A DNA stretch of 64,000 nt from JANMDU01 sp043755865. GTDB lineage: Bacteria; Pseudomonadota; Gammaproteobacteria; Burkholderiales; Burkholderiaceae_C. The stretch covers positions 6,377 to 70,376 of the forward strand of contig JAYUSD010000194.1 of the NCBI GenBank assembly GCA_043755865.1, given 5' to 3'. Below, one piece after another: positions 40,988-48,958 of this stretch (positions are counted from its first letter, which is position 1; every line of letters begins with the position of its first letter). Both the position numbers and the translations under genes were made by a program. The notes beneath the pieces were generated by a model. That model had not been told where the DNA came from, did no database searches, and saw nothing but the letters and a program-made list of their open reading frames with translations.

Positions 40988-41019
40988 CTAATTGTACAAT
41001 CACGAAAAATTTCACCTAT

Positions 41020-41436
41020 ATGCAACCTACAGACTTCACATATTTGCTTGAGCAAGCACAGCGCCGTGTGAGTCGGCAATTAGACAGTTCGCTGGCGCAG
41101 ATTGGTGCGTCTGGAGAACAATGGCGTGTGTTGGAAGTGTTGGCTGACGAGGCGGGTCGCCCTATAGGAGAGTTGGCGCGGCTGCTGCTCATGCATCCTC
41201 CAACCATGACTAAATTGATCGACAAGATGGTAGCGTCTGGCTGTGTCCAGCGTATTGCAGACATGGATGATAGCCGGAGAGTTTTGGTATTCATCACCGA
41301 TAAGGGCTTGGAGATGGTGAGCAAGCTTGCGTCCCGAGCGGACAGTTTTCATGCGGATCTCTCGGCAGAAATGTCGCCAGAAAACACCGCATTGCTTGCG
41401 AAAATTTTGAGTCGACTGGCTGCCGCACGCGTGTAG
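41020..41436 (+). CDS. MarR-family regulator of the amide operon
   Basis: A 138-residue winged-helix regulator: FTYLLEQAQRRVSRQLDSSLAQIG, GRPIGELARLLLMHPPTMTKLIDKMVASG (recognition helix) and RIADMDDSRRVLVFITDKG (wing). Divergent from the amide operon. The TTTCC-TGG-AA sites at 39721, 39741 and 40976 would let it control itself, the AmiC-like gene and the flotillin gene. ATG 41020 is chosen; a GTG at 40981 would put the operator inside the gene. Confidence 0.9.
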   Translation: MQPTDFTYLLEQAQRRVSRQLDSSLAQIGASGEQWRVLEVLADEAGRPIGELARLLLMHPPTMTKLIDKMVASGCVQRIADMDDSRRVLVFITDKGLEMVSKLASRADSFHADLSAEMSPENTALLAKILSRLAAARV

Positions 41437-41544
41437 TACCCCGCTACGTAGTAAACCTGTGCAGTAAATCTTGCGGCACAAAGTCTGATGCGAAAGTTGG
41501 CAAATCGATAACTCCTTAAATGAAATGAGGTAATCCAATTCATA

Positions 41545-42525
41545 ATGCGTGGCATGAAACGCCGCCTATTTATTACTTCATCCGTGGCTGCAACTGCCAC
41601 CCTATCGCCTGCGATCTGCTTTGCGCAGACATACCCCAATAAACCCGTGCGCATGATCGTGCCCTTCCCGGCGGGCGGCGCGACCGACGTGTTGGCGCGG
41701 GCTTTGTCGATCAAGCTTAGCGAAAAGTTAGGGCAAAACGTCGTGGTAGAAAACCGCCCCGGCGCGGGCGGCACGATTGGCTCGGCTGCTGTGGCGCAGG
41801 CCGCGCCCGATGGCTACACGATTTTGCTGGCTACCAGCAGCACGCACAGCATCGGCCCGGTGATTAACCCAAAAATTCCCTACGACGCGCAGAACGATTT
41901 CACAGCGCTTGGCCAAGTGGCCAGCTCACCCAATATCGTGCTCGTGCCGCAATCTTCGCCTGCGAAGACGATGCGTGAATTCATCGATTACGCGAAGAAA
42001 AACCCTGGCAAGCTCAACTACGCCTCCAGCGGCAACGGCACGATTGTGCATCTCACTTCTGAGCTCTTCAAAGCGCAATCAGGCACGTTCATCGTGCACA
42101 TTCCCTATCGCGGCACAGCGCTGGCCATTCCCGATTTGATCAGTGGGAAATTAGATCTGCTGTTTGACTCACTCGTCTCTGGCTTGCCGCATGTCAAAGA
42201 TGGCAAGCTGCGCGGCTTGGCTGTGACGAGCGAAAAGCGCTCTGCTCTCGCGCCTGATTTGCCAGCCGTGGCTGATGTGTTGCCGGGCTTTGAATCAGTC
42301 ACTTGGTTTGGCTTGTATGGCCCGAAAGCTATGCCACCCGATGTGGTGCAAAAGCTCAATAGCTCGCTCAATGCGGCGCTGGCTGACAACGATGTGAAAG
42401 AGCGTTTCGCCCGCTTAGGCGCCGAGGCGATTGGGTCTACACCGGCCGCATTCGCGGCGCTTGCGCAAGGCGAACGCGCGAAATGGAAGCGCATTATTGA
42501 GCAACGCAAAATCGTTGTGGAATAA
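41545..42525 (+). CDS. Bug/TctC-family periplasmic binding protein
   Basis: A 326-residue tripartite-tricarboxylate-type binding protein. MKRRLFITSSVAATATLS is the start of a signal peptide ending near CFAQ. The mature sequence has VRMIVPFPAGGATDVLAR, VVENRPGAGGTIGSAAVAQA, APDGYTILLAT and LNYASSGNGTIVHLTSELF, all classical for the family. It stands alone, with no membrane subunits. Ligand unknown. It is not closely similar to the one at 26653. Confidence 0.93.
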   Translation: MRGMKRRLFITSSVAATATLSPAICFAQTYPNKPVRMIVPFPAGGATDVLARALSIKLSEKLGQNVVVENRPGAGGTIGSAAVAQAAPDGYTILLATSSTHSIGPVINPKIPYDAQNDFTALGQVASSPNIVLVPQSSPAKTMREFIDYAKKNPGKLNYASSGNGTIVHLTSELFKAQSGTFIVHIPYRGTALAIPDLISGKLDLLFDSLVSGLPHVKDGKLRGLAVTSEKRSALAPDLPAVADVLPGFESVTWFGLYGPKAMPPDVVQKLNSSLNAALADNDVKERFARLGAEAIGSTPAAFAALAQGERAKWKRIIEQRKIVVE

Positions 42526-42548
42526 ATTACAAGTCGCTGCCACTGCCC

Positions 42549-43388
42549 ATGCGCTGGATTGATACGCACAGCCACCTCGATGCCCCAGAATTTGAAAGAA
42601 ATGGGCTTCTAGCCGGCGTATTGATTGCGCAGAGTGCTATTATAAATGTAGCATTGAGCGTGATCCCCGCTGTGGAGCGAAGCAACTTTTTCGCCGTGCG
42701 CGAGCTGGCGCACACCCACGCGCAAGCTTATGCTTTAGGCATTCATCCGTTGTGTGTGCCGCAAGCACGCGATGAAGATTTAGAAGCGCTTGATGCAAAG
42801 CTTGTGCAGCACCGTGATGATCCGCGCTTGGTTGCCGTCGGTGAAATTGGTTTGGATTTTTTCATTCCCGCGCTCTGCACGCCCGAGATGCGCGAAAAGC
42901 AAACTCGGTTCTATCGCGCTCAATTAAAAATCGCCAAGCAGCACGCTCTTCCTGTGATCTTGCATGTGCGCAAAAGCGCTGATGAATTGCTTAAGGCTCT
43001 GCGCGAGATCGGCTGCTGCGGAGGTATCGCGCATGCATTCAATGGCTCGGAGCAGCAGGCGATGCAATTCATCGAAATGGGCTTGTGTCTCGGATTTGGC
43101 GGCACGGTGACTTACGAGCGCTCGCTGCAAATTCGCGCTCTGGCCAAGAGCCTTCCCGCCACGGCAATCGTGATGGAAACTGATGCGCCCGACATCCCGC
43201 CGCAATGGATTTATGCGACAGCAGAAGAACGTGCGAACGGCAAGCCGCAAGGCATCAATTCGCCACTGGAGCTGCCGCGCATTGGCGCAGTGCTCGCTGA
43301 GCTGCGCGGCATCAGCGGCGAGGCATGGGCAGAGCAAACCACTCAGAATGCCGTGCGCGTATTGCCCAAATTGGAAGCCTTGCTGTGA
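42549..43388 (+). CDS. TatD-family metal-dependent hydrolase
   Basis: A 279-residue TIM-barrel hydrolase. IDTHSHLD at the N-terminus, GEIGLDFF around residue 98, HVRKSADELL, AHAFNGSEQQA and METDAPDIPP supply the metal ligands. TatD enzymes act as DNases or D-aminoacyl-tRNA-related hydrolases. Residues about 21-35 (LAGVLIAQSAIINVA) are encoded by an in-frame 43-bp repeat, lengthening the loop after the first strand. Its TGA overlaps the next gene's ATG (TGATG). Confidence 0.92.
   Translation: MRWIDTHSHLDAPEFERNGLLAGVLIAQSAIINVALSVIPAVERSNFFAVRELAHTHAQAYALGIHPLCVPQARDEDLEALDAKLVQHRDDPRLVAVGEIGLDFFIPALCTPEMREKQTRFYRAQLKIAKQHALPVILHVRKSADELLKALREIGCCGGIAHAFNGSEQQAMQFIEMGLCLGFGGTVTYERSLQIRALAKSLPATAIVMETDAPDIPPQWIYATAEERANGKPQGINSPLELPRIGAVLAELRGISGEAWAEQTTQNAVRVLPKLEALL
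42610..42652 (+). repeat. 43-bp dispersed repeat, copy 7, inside tatD
   Basis: TAGCCGGC start, TTGCGCAG centre, AGTGCTAT, final GTAGC. Reads in frame as LAGVLIAQSAIINVA. Same frame as the copy in the RsuA-type gene. Confidence 0.9.
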
Positions 43389-43903
43389 TGCTACATGGCT
43401 TGCCGCCGCTCATTGCACCAAATACCCGGTTGCTCATCTTGGGAAGCTTTCCGGGCATGAAATCACTACAAACACAACAATACTACGGCCATCCACAAAA
43501 CAACTTCTGGAAACTCGCTTTTGGTATCGTTTTTAGAGAGATATTAGCAGTTAGCCGGCAAGAATACTGCGCAGAGTGCTATGAAATACGTAGCGCACTC
43601 TTGCTCGACGCGGGTGTTGGTTTATGGGATGTCTATGCAAGTTGCGAGCGCGAAGGCTCGTTAGATTCTGCGATTCGCAACGCAAAATTGAACGACTTAG
43701 CCAGCCTCAAGAAACTCTGCCCGCAGCTACAAGCCATCGCTCACAACGGCTTTGAGAGCTACGCGCAGGCTAAATACACGCAAGCCCTCGGTCTGCCCGT
43801 GTATAAACTCCCGTCCAGCAGCCCGGCCAACGCATCTTGGAGCTTTGAGCGCAAGCTCAAAGCGTGGGGTGAGGCGCTTTCTACCCATCTAAAATCATCA
43901 TGA
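43388..43903 (+). CDS. DNA-deoxyinosine glycosylase (uracil-DNA glycosylase superfamily)
   Basis: A 171-residue DNA repair enzyme of the hypoxanthine-DNA glycosylase type. The motifs are LLILGSFPGMKSL and QQYYGHPQNNFWKL near the N-terminus, VGLWDVYASCEREGSLD in the middle and LPSSSPANASW at the end. It would excise hypoxanthine from deaminated adenine. ATG 43388 is right behind the tatD stop. Residues about 55-68 (VSRQEYCAECYEIR) come from a 43-bp repeat read in frame, inserted between two conserved blocks. Confidence 0.9.
   Translation: MLHGLPPLIAPNTRLLILGSFPGMKSLQTQQYYGHPQNNFWKLAFGIVFREILAVSRQEYCAECYEIRSALLLDAGVGLWDVYASCEREGSLDSAIRNAKLNDLASLKKLCPQLQAIAHNGFESYAQAKYTQALGLPVYKLPSSSPANASWSFERKLKAWGEALSTHLKSS
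43552..43594 (+). repeat. 43-bp dispersed repeat, copy 8, inside the glycosylase gene
   Basis: The cleanest copy: TAGCCGGC, then CTGCGCAG at the centre, AGTGCTAT, and GCTATGAAATACGTAGC as terminal inverted repeat. Read in a different frame from the tatD copy. Confidence 0.92.
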
Positions 43904-44703
43904 AAAAATCGTCTCTCCAAAAAAGTAGCTTGCCCGAGGTCAACATGTCCGAGATGGGCGGCATTCGCTATCTGCACCTTGGCACAGAATGGGTCCAAGG
44001 CAGCATGTTGATTTAGAAACCGTTTGAGATTGAGCTTGAATATGTGCAGCGCATGATGGCTTGGCTGCTGTTTTTTGAGCCTACAAAGATCAAGAAATTA
44101 CATGCAATGCAACTGGGCTTGGGCGCTGGCACGATCACCAAGGCTTGCTACAAAACTTTAAAGATGAGCACGATGGTTTTGGAGATCAATCCATCGGTGG
44201 TCGCTGCATGCCAGCATTGGTTTAAGCTGCCGCCGCAAGATAAACGCTTGCACATCATCCTCGGTGATGCAATGAAGACGCTCTCAAATTGGGAGCACTC
44301 TACGCGGGAAACACGCCGGCTAGATATCAATTTATCTTCAAATTTTATAGATTGTGCGCAAGTGGATCTCTACGATCATGAAGCCGCCGCACCCGTGCTT
44401 GACAGCGCAGATTTCTACCGTGCAGTACGCGATGTGCTCTCTGACGATGGCATCATGACAGTGAATCTGTTTGGCCGCAGCTCCAGCTTTGACAAGAGCC
44501 TCGCGCAAATCAGCGCGGCTTTTGGCGAGGATGCCGTTTGGAGCTTCAAGCCCACGAAAGAAGGCAACACGGTGATCCTCGCGCAGCGCACGCCTAGCCG
44601 CCCCAAGCGCGAGCTGCTGGCTCAGCGCGCCGAGCAGATTGAAACGATGTTTGATCTGCCAGCTCGCAAATGGCTGCGGTTGCTGAAACCGCTTATCAAG
44701 TAG
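43900..44703 (+). pseudogene. Spermidine-synthase-like gene with an in-frame amber codon
   Basis: Starts by ATGA overlap with the glycosylase gene, reads 38 codons ending GTEWVQGSMLI, meets TAG at 44014-44016, and continues in the same frame with KPFEIELEYVQRMMAWLLF, LGLGAGTITKACYK, VLEINPSVVAACQHWF and VDLYDHEAAAPVL: a polyamine aminopropyltransferase-like methyltransferase fold. CAG to TAG would explain it. The part after 44044 could restart at ATG. A reversed 43-bp repeat also sits in frame at 44280-44322. Either a recent pseudogene or a sequencing error. Confidence 0.75.
44280..44322 (-). repeat. 43-bp dispersed repeat, copy 9, inside the spermidine-synthase-like gene
   Basis: Read on the minus strand it starts TAGCCGGCG, has CCGCGTAGAGTGCTC at the centre and CAATTTGAGAGC at the end. 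It adds about 14 codons (NWEHSTRETRRL region) between the methyltransferase strands. Moderately diverged. Confidence 0.75.
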
Positions 44704-44728
44704 CCACAAAGCTTGCTACCATGCAGCT

Positions 44729-46516
44729 ATGAACGCCGTTCCCTCACCCCAAAAAACAACTAAACCTCTGCACATCGGCCCACTCGATTGGCGGCACATC
44801 GTGCAGTGGCTGCAAGCGGACGGCGTGATCTCTCTAGCAGAGGCCAAGCGCACGGTAGATCGCTGTTCCAAAGCCGAGAGTGCGCAGCATCCACTGGTGC
44901 GCTTAGCTGCGGTGGCCATGACGCGAGCCTCTGACGGCAAGCCGCTCGATATTGAAGCGCTCACGCAATTTCTCGCAGCCAAAGCAGGCGTGGATTATTT
45001 CCGCATTGATCCGCTCAAAGTCGATGTAGGCAAAGTCGCTGAGACGATGAGCGCCACGTTTGCTGAGCGCCACGGCATCTTGCCCGTGCAAGTGTTGCCG
45101 ACGCAAGTGGTGATCGCCACAAGCCAGCCTTTTGTTCGCGATTGGGTTGATGAAGTGGAGCGGCAAGCGCGGCGCAATGTGCGCGTGGTAGTGGCCAGCC
45201 CGCAAGATATTCACAAATTCACGGCAGAGTTTTTCGCACTCGCCAAATCTGTGCGCAACGTCACTAAAAACGGCGGCAACGCTGGTGGCGCAAGCTTTGA
45301 GCAACTCGTTGAGCTCAACAAGACCAACAAGCAGCTCGATGCGAATGATCAAGGCGTGGTGCAGGTGGTCGATTGGCTCTGGCAATATGCTTTTGACCAA
45401 CGCGCGAGCGATATTCATCTGGAGCCACGCCGCGAGCAAGGCGTGATTCGTTTTCGGATTGATGGCGTGTTGCATGCGGTGTATCAAGTGCCCCTGCAAG
45501 TGATGAATGCGATGGTGGCGCGAATTAAATTGCTAGGCCGCATGGATGTGGTGGAGAAGCGCAGGCCTCTAGATGGCCGCATCAAAACGAAAAATCCGCG
45601 TGGCGATGAAGTGGAAATGCGCTTATCAACATTGCCTACTGCCTTTGGCGAAAAAATGGTGATGCGTATTTTTGATCCCGATAACGCGGTGAAAGATTTA
45701 GAAGGCTTGGGCTTTTCCGATCACGATGCCAAGCGCTGGGAAGAGCTCGTCAAGCGCCCCTACGGCATCATCTTGGTGACCGGCCCCACCGGCTCAGGCA
45801 AAACGACCACGCTGTATTCCACGCTCAAACGTTTGGCCACCGAAGAAGTCAACGTTAGCTCGATTGAAGACCCGATTGAGATGATCGAGCCCTCATTCAA
45901 TCAAACGCAGGTGCAGCATCAGCTCGATTTTGGTTTTGCTGAAGGCTTGCGCGCCCTCATGCGGCAAGACCCCGACATCATCATGGTCGGCGAAATTCGT
46001 GACCTTGAGACGGCAGAGATGGCCGTGCAAGCCGCGCTCACTGGGCATTTGGTCTTTACCACGCTGCACACCAATGACGCGCCCAGCGCTGTCGCCCGCC
46101 TGATGGAGCTGGGCATTCCGCCCTATCTGATCAACGCCACCGTGCTCGGCGTATTAGCCCAGCGCCTGATGCGCACGCTATGTGCAGAATGCAAGCAGCC
46201 CGCTGACAACAATCCCGAAGCGATGAACGAGCTGATCAAACCCTGGAAGATCAACGCCGGCTACAAGCCCTACAAGCCCGTAGGCTGCGTCGATTGCCGC
46301 ATGACAGGCTACCGTGGCCGCATGGGCGTGTATGAGCTGCTCACGATCACCGAAGCCTTCAAAGCTTTGGTGAACAAAGAAGCCAACATGGACGCCACCC
46401 GCAAGCAAGGCATCCAAGATGGCATGCGCCCCCTGCGCCTAGCCGCCGCGCTACGCGTGGCCGATGGGATGACGACGATGGAAGAGGTGTTGACTTCTAC
46501 GCCGTTGATGGGGTGA
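44729..46516 (+). CDS. GspE/PilB-family secretion or pilus ATPase
   Basis: A 595-residue hexameric ATPase. An N-terminal GspE_N-like domain (about 50-165) is followed by Walker A GPTGSGKTT at 352-360, the Asp box (SSIEDPIEMIEP), Walker B (RQDPDIIMVGEIRDLETAEM) and a tetracysteine zinc site near 475-520 (CAECKQP, CVDCRMTGYRGRMGVYE). It would drive a type II secretion or type IV pilus-like machine; no other part is nearby, so the partner is unknown. The promoter region separates it from the spermidine-synthase-like gene by only 25 bases. Confidence 0.93.
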   Translation: MNAVPSPQKTTKPLHIGPLDWRHIVQWLQADGVISLAEAKRTVDRCSKAESAQHPLVRLAAVAMTRASDGKPLDIEALTQFLAAKAGVDYFRIDPLKVDVGKVAETMSATFAERHGILPVQVLPTQVVIATSQPFVRDWVDEVERQARRNVRVVVASPQDIHKFTAEFFALAKSVRNVTKNGGNAGGASFEQLVELNKTNKQLDANDQGVVQVVDWLWQYAFDQRASDIHLEPRREQGVIRFRIDGVLHAVYQVPLQVMNAMVARIKLLGRMDVVEKRRPLDGRIKTKNPRGDEVEMRLSTLPTAFGEKMVMRIFDPDNAVKDLEGLGFSDHDAKRWEELVKRPYGIILVTGPTGSGKTTTLYSTLKRLATEEVNVSSIEDPIEMIEPSFNQTQVQHQLDFGFAEGLRALMRQDPDIIMVGEIRDLETAEMAVQAALTGHLVFTTLHTNDAPSAVARLMELGIPPYLINATVLGVLAQRLMRTLCAECKQPADNNPEAMNELIKPWKINAGYKPYKPVGCVDCRMTGYRGRMGVYELLTITEAFKALVNKEANMDATRKQGIQDGMRPLRLAAALRVADGMTTMEEVLTSTPLMG

Positions 46517-46589
46517 GCTAGAGCGAGACTTCAAACTTGGATTTCTGCGCCGTCTCACGAGAATGTGTACTGGTGTGTAGAATACAGAC

Positions 46590-46775
46590 ATGAAAAGTGC
46601 GGAGATTTTGAAGCGTTTGCGTTCTGATGGTTGGCAGCAAGTGCATGTGGTTGGCTCGCATCATCAGTTTCGTCATCCTACGAAGCCGGGCAAGGTGACT
46701 GTGCCTCATCCGAAGAAAGATTTGCCCATTGCGACTGTGCGCAGCATCTTTCGGCAAGCGGGCATCAAGCCTTGA
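46590..46775 (+). CDS. hicA: HicA-family mRNA interferase toxin
   Basis: A 61-residue toxin with a double-stranded-RNA-binding-like fold. SAEILKRLRSDGWQQVHVVGSHHQFRHP carries the catalytic histidine (SHHQF), and PHPKKDLPIATVRSIFRQAG is the usual end. It lies 17 bases before hicB, in the toxin-first order typical of this system. Confidence 0.94.
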   Translation: MKSAEILKRLRSDGWQQVHVVGSHHQFRHPTKPGKVTVPHPKKDLPIATVRSIFRQAGIKP

Positions 46776-46792
46776 CACTTTTGGAGAACTCT

Positions 46793-47179
46793 ATGCTTTA
46801 TCCCGTTTATGTGTATTCAGGCGATGCTAAAACTGCCTATGGCATCACGTTGCCCGATTTTGATGGTTGTTTTTCTGCGTCTGACACCTTAGAAGGTATT
46901 CCGCAAGCTTGTCAGCAAGCAATGGAAGCACACTACTTTGAAGAACCCGAATCAGTGCCTAAGGCTTCCAAGCTGGCCGATTTGAAGAAGCGCTCCAAGC
47001 TAAAAGGCGGAGAGTGGATGTTTGTTGATCTGGATATCAATGGCGTTCAAGCTAAACCCGTACGACTGAATGTGAGCCTGCCATCTAACTTGGTGAAGTT
47101 GATTGATGCACAAGCGCGAAGCCGCAAGATGACTCGCTCTGGCTTTTTGGCAAATGCCGCGATGCAAGCAATGGCATAG
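46793..47179 (+). CDS. hicB: HicB-family antitoxin
   Basis: A 128-residue antitoxin. The N-terminal half is the degraded RNase-H-like HicB domain (YPVYVYSGDAKTAYGITLPDFDGCFSASDTLEG); the C-terminal half is a ribbon-helix-helix DNA binder (VRLNVSLPSNLVKLIDAQARSRKMTRSGFLANA). ATG 46793 has GGAG 7 bases ahead. It should neutralise HicA and repress the pair's promoter. Confidence 0.94.
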   Translation: MLYPVYVYSGDAKTAYGITLPDFDGCFSASDTLEGIPQACQQAMEAHYFEEPESVPKASKLADLKKRSKLKGGEWMFVDLDINGVQAKPVRLNVSLPSNLVKLIDAQARSRKMTRSGFLANAAMQAMA

Positions 47180-47212
47180 TCATCAAGCTGGCTTGACCGA
47201 AAACCAGCGAAC

Positions 47213-48046
47213 TCAAGTCAAATCAAGTCTCTTGCAAATCTCTGTCACCGTGGCAGCTTGATTCATGCTGTAAAAATGCAGACCGGGCACGCCGGCATTG
47301 CGCAGTTGGTCGCACAAGTCTGTGACGACATCTAGGCCGAAGGATTTGATGGAGGCTGTGTCGTCGCCAAAAGATTGCAAGCGCGTGCGGATCCAGCGGG
47401 GGATTTCTGCGCCGCAGGCGTCTGAGAAGCGCATGAGCTGGGATGAGTTGGTAATTGGCATGATGCCGGGCACGACGGGGATGGTAGCGCCGAGCTTGTG
47501 GGCATCGTCTACAAAGCGAAAGTAGGCATCGCTGTTAAAAAAGTATTGCGTGATGGCGCTGCTCGCGCCGGCTTTGACTTTCATGGCGTAGGCGAGCAAA
47601 TCGGTGTCGGGGGATTTGGCTTGCGGATGCGTTTCGGGATAGCAGCCGACTTCGATATGGAATGCATCGCCTGTTTCTTGGCGGATGAAGGAAACCAATT
47701 CGCTGGCGTATTTGAATTCGCCAAATGCGCCGTAGCCGCTGGGCAAATCGCCACGCAATGCGACCATGCGCTTGATGCCCGCTTGCTTGAACAATTCAAG
47801 CTGAGCGCGTACGCCTTCTTTCGTTGCGCCGATGCAGCTGAAATGCGGGGCAGCATCCACGCCGTCTTTCAAAATGGATTGCACGGTTTGCAACGTGCCG
47901 TCTTGCGTGGAGCCGCCTGCGCCGTAGGTGACGCTGATAAATTGCGGTTTGAGTTTGTAGAGCTGTTCGCGCACAGCGACTAATTTTTCCGCGCCTTCGG
48001 GCGTTTTGGGTGGGAAGAATTCGAGGCTGATGGGCGGCTTGTTCAT
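47213..48046 (-). CDS. metF: 5,10-methylenetetrahydrofolate reductase MetF
   Basis: A 277-residue FAD enzyme that makes 5-methyl-THF for methionine synthesis. It opens ISLEFFPPKTPEGAEKLV, with VTYGAGGSTQDGTLQ, MVALRGDLPSGYG, IEVGCYPETHPQA and ITQYFFNSDAYFRFVDD, all conserved. It is the last gene of the ahcY-tlyA-metF set; its ATG overlaps the tlyA stop (ATGA at 48043-48046). A SAH riboswitch ahead of ahcY may control the whole set if the palindrome at 48841 does not stop transcription. Confidence 0.96.
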   Translation of the reverse strand: MNKPPISLEFFPPKTPEGAEKLVAVREQLYKLKPQFISVTYGAGGSTQDGTLQTVQSILKDGVDAAPHFSCIGATKEGVRAQLELFKQAGIKRMVALRGDLPSGYGAFGEFKYASELVSFIRQETGDAFHIEVGCYPETHPQAKSPDTDLLAYAMKVKAGASSAITQYFFNSDAYFRFVDDAHKLGATIPVVPGIMPITNSSQLMRFSDACGAEIPRWIRTRLQSFGDDTASIKSFGLDVVTDLCDQLRNAGVPGLHFYSMNQAATVTEICKRLDLT

Positions 48047-48834
48047 AAGTTTTCTTTCACGGCATGCACGAAAAATTCGCGGTTGCCATCTCCGCCCGAG
48101 ATTGGGCTTTCAAAATAATTCTTAACTACTAGGCTACTGTTCGCGTAGCTCTCGCGGATGCGTTGCTCGACTTTTTCATACAAGGATGCATCTTTCACGA
48201 TACCGCCTTTGGCTAGATCGCTAGGCTGCAATTCAAACTGCGGCTTGACTAGCATGAGCACGTCAGCATTGATTCCGAGCAGATCAGCAAAGCGTGGCGC
48301 GAGCAGAGTTTGCGAGATGAACGACACATCACCTACCAATAGGTCAAAGCCTAGATTTTTTAGATCAAATGAGGCTTTAGCCGGCATAGAATCTGCGCAG
48401 AGCGCTATTAAATCAGGAGTATTCAGCTCTCTTGCATTTACTTTTTCAAGGCAAATCACGCGCTCGTTTTCACGCAACTTTTGATGCAACTGCGCATGCC
48501 CCACATCGACGCCGACCACGAATGCCGCACCGTTTTGCAACAAACAATCTGTGAAACCGCCAGTGCTTTGGCCAATGTCTAAACAGAGCTTTCCAGCAGC
48601 TGAAATGCCGCTTTGAGTCAACGCGCCTTCGAGTTTCAAGCCACCACGAGAGACATACTTAGCTTCCGCAGCATCAAGCAATTCCAGTTCAATATCGTCA
48701 AACAGATCATCGCTTTTAGCCACAGCCTTCCAACCCTCCCGCGTGAGCTTGCGCACACCCGATTCAATCAATCGCTGCGCTTGGCTGCGCGAAGCAGCCA
48801 AGCCGCGATGAACGAGAAGTTGGTCGGCTCGCAT
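48043..48834 (-). CDS. tlyA: TlyA-type rRNA 2'-O-methyltransferase
   Basis: A 263-residue rRNA cytidine-2'-O-methyltransferase. Residues 1-65 are an S4 domain (MRADQLLVHRGLAASRSQAQRLIESG). The SAM site is LCLDIGQSTGGFTDCLLQNGAAFVVGVDVG, and LLVGDVSFISQTL and LVKPQFEL are the following motifs. Between the second and third of these, residues about 138-152 (LIALCADSMPAKASF) are encoded by an in-frame 43-bp repeat. The product SAH is the substrate of the neighbouring AhcY. Confidence 0.93.
   Translation of the reverse strand: MRADQLLVHRGLAASRSQAQRLIESGVRKLTREGWKAVAKSDDLFDDIELELLDAAEAKYVSRGGLKLEGALTQSGISAAGKLCLDIGQSTGGFTDCLLQNGAAFVVGVDVGHAQLHQKLRENERVICLEKVNARELNTPDLIALCADSMPAKASFDLKNLGFDLLVGDVSFISQTLLAPRFADLLGINADVLMLVKPQFELQPSDLAKGGIVKDASLYEKVEQRIRESYANSSLVVKNYFESPISGGDGNREFFVHAVKENL
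48378..48420 (+). repeat. 43-bp dispersed repeat, copy 10, inside tlyA
   Basis: TAGCCGGCATAGAAT, then CTGCGCAG, AGCGCTAT, and an AGGAGT end like copy 1. On the coding strand it reads LIALCADSMPA, close to the peptide in apaH and the IMPase gene. Confidence 0.9.
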
Positions 48835-48840
48835 AGAAGA

Positions 48841-48947
48841 CTATGTATCGCGAAAACCGCGAAAAATAAAACCGAAAAATGCTAAAAAAATCCTAAAGTA
48901 ATTTTTTGCGTTTTTCGCGTTCTTTTCGCGTTTTTCGCGTTACCTAG
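48841..48947. repeat. GCGAAAAA palindromic element, copy 3
   Basis: 107 bp between the tlyA start and ahcY stop. Left end CTATGTATCGCGAAAA (slightly diverged), right end GCGTTTTTCGCGTTACCTAG. It begins 6 bases upstream of the tlyA ATG, so it stands where the tlyA RBS should be. Confidence 0.85.
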
Positions 48948-48958
48948 TTCTTAAGCTA

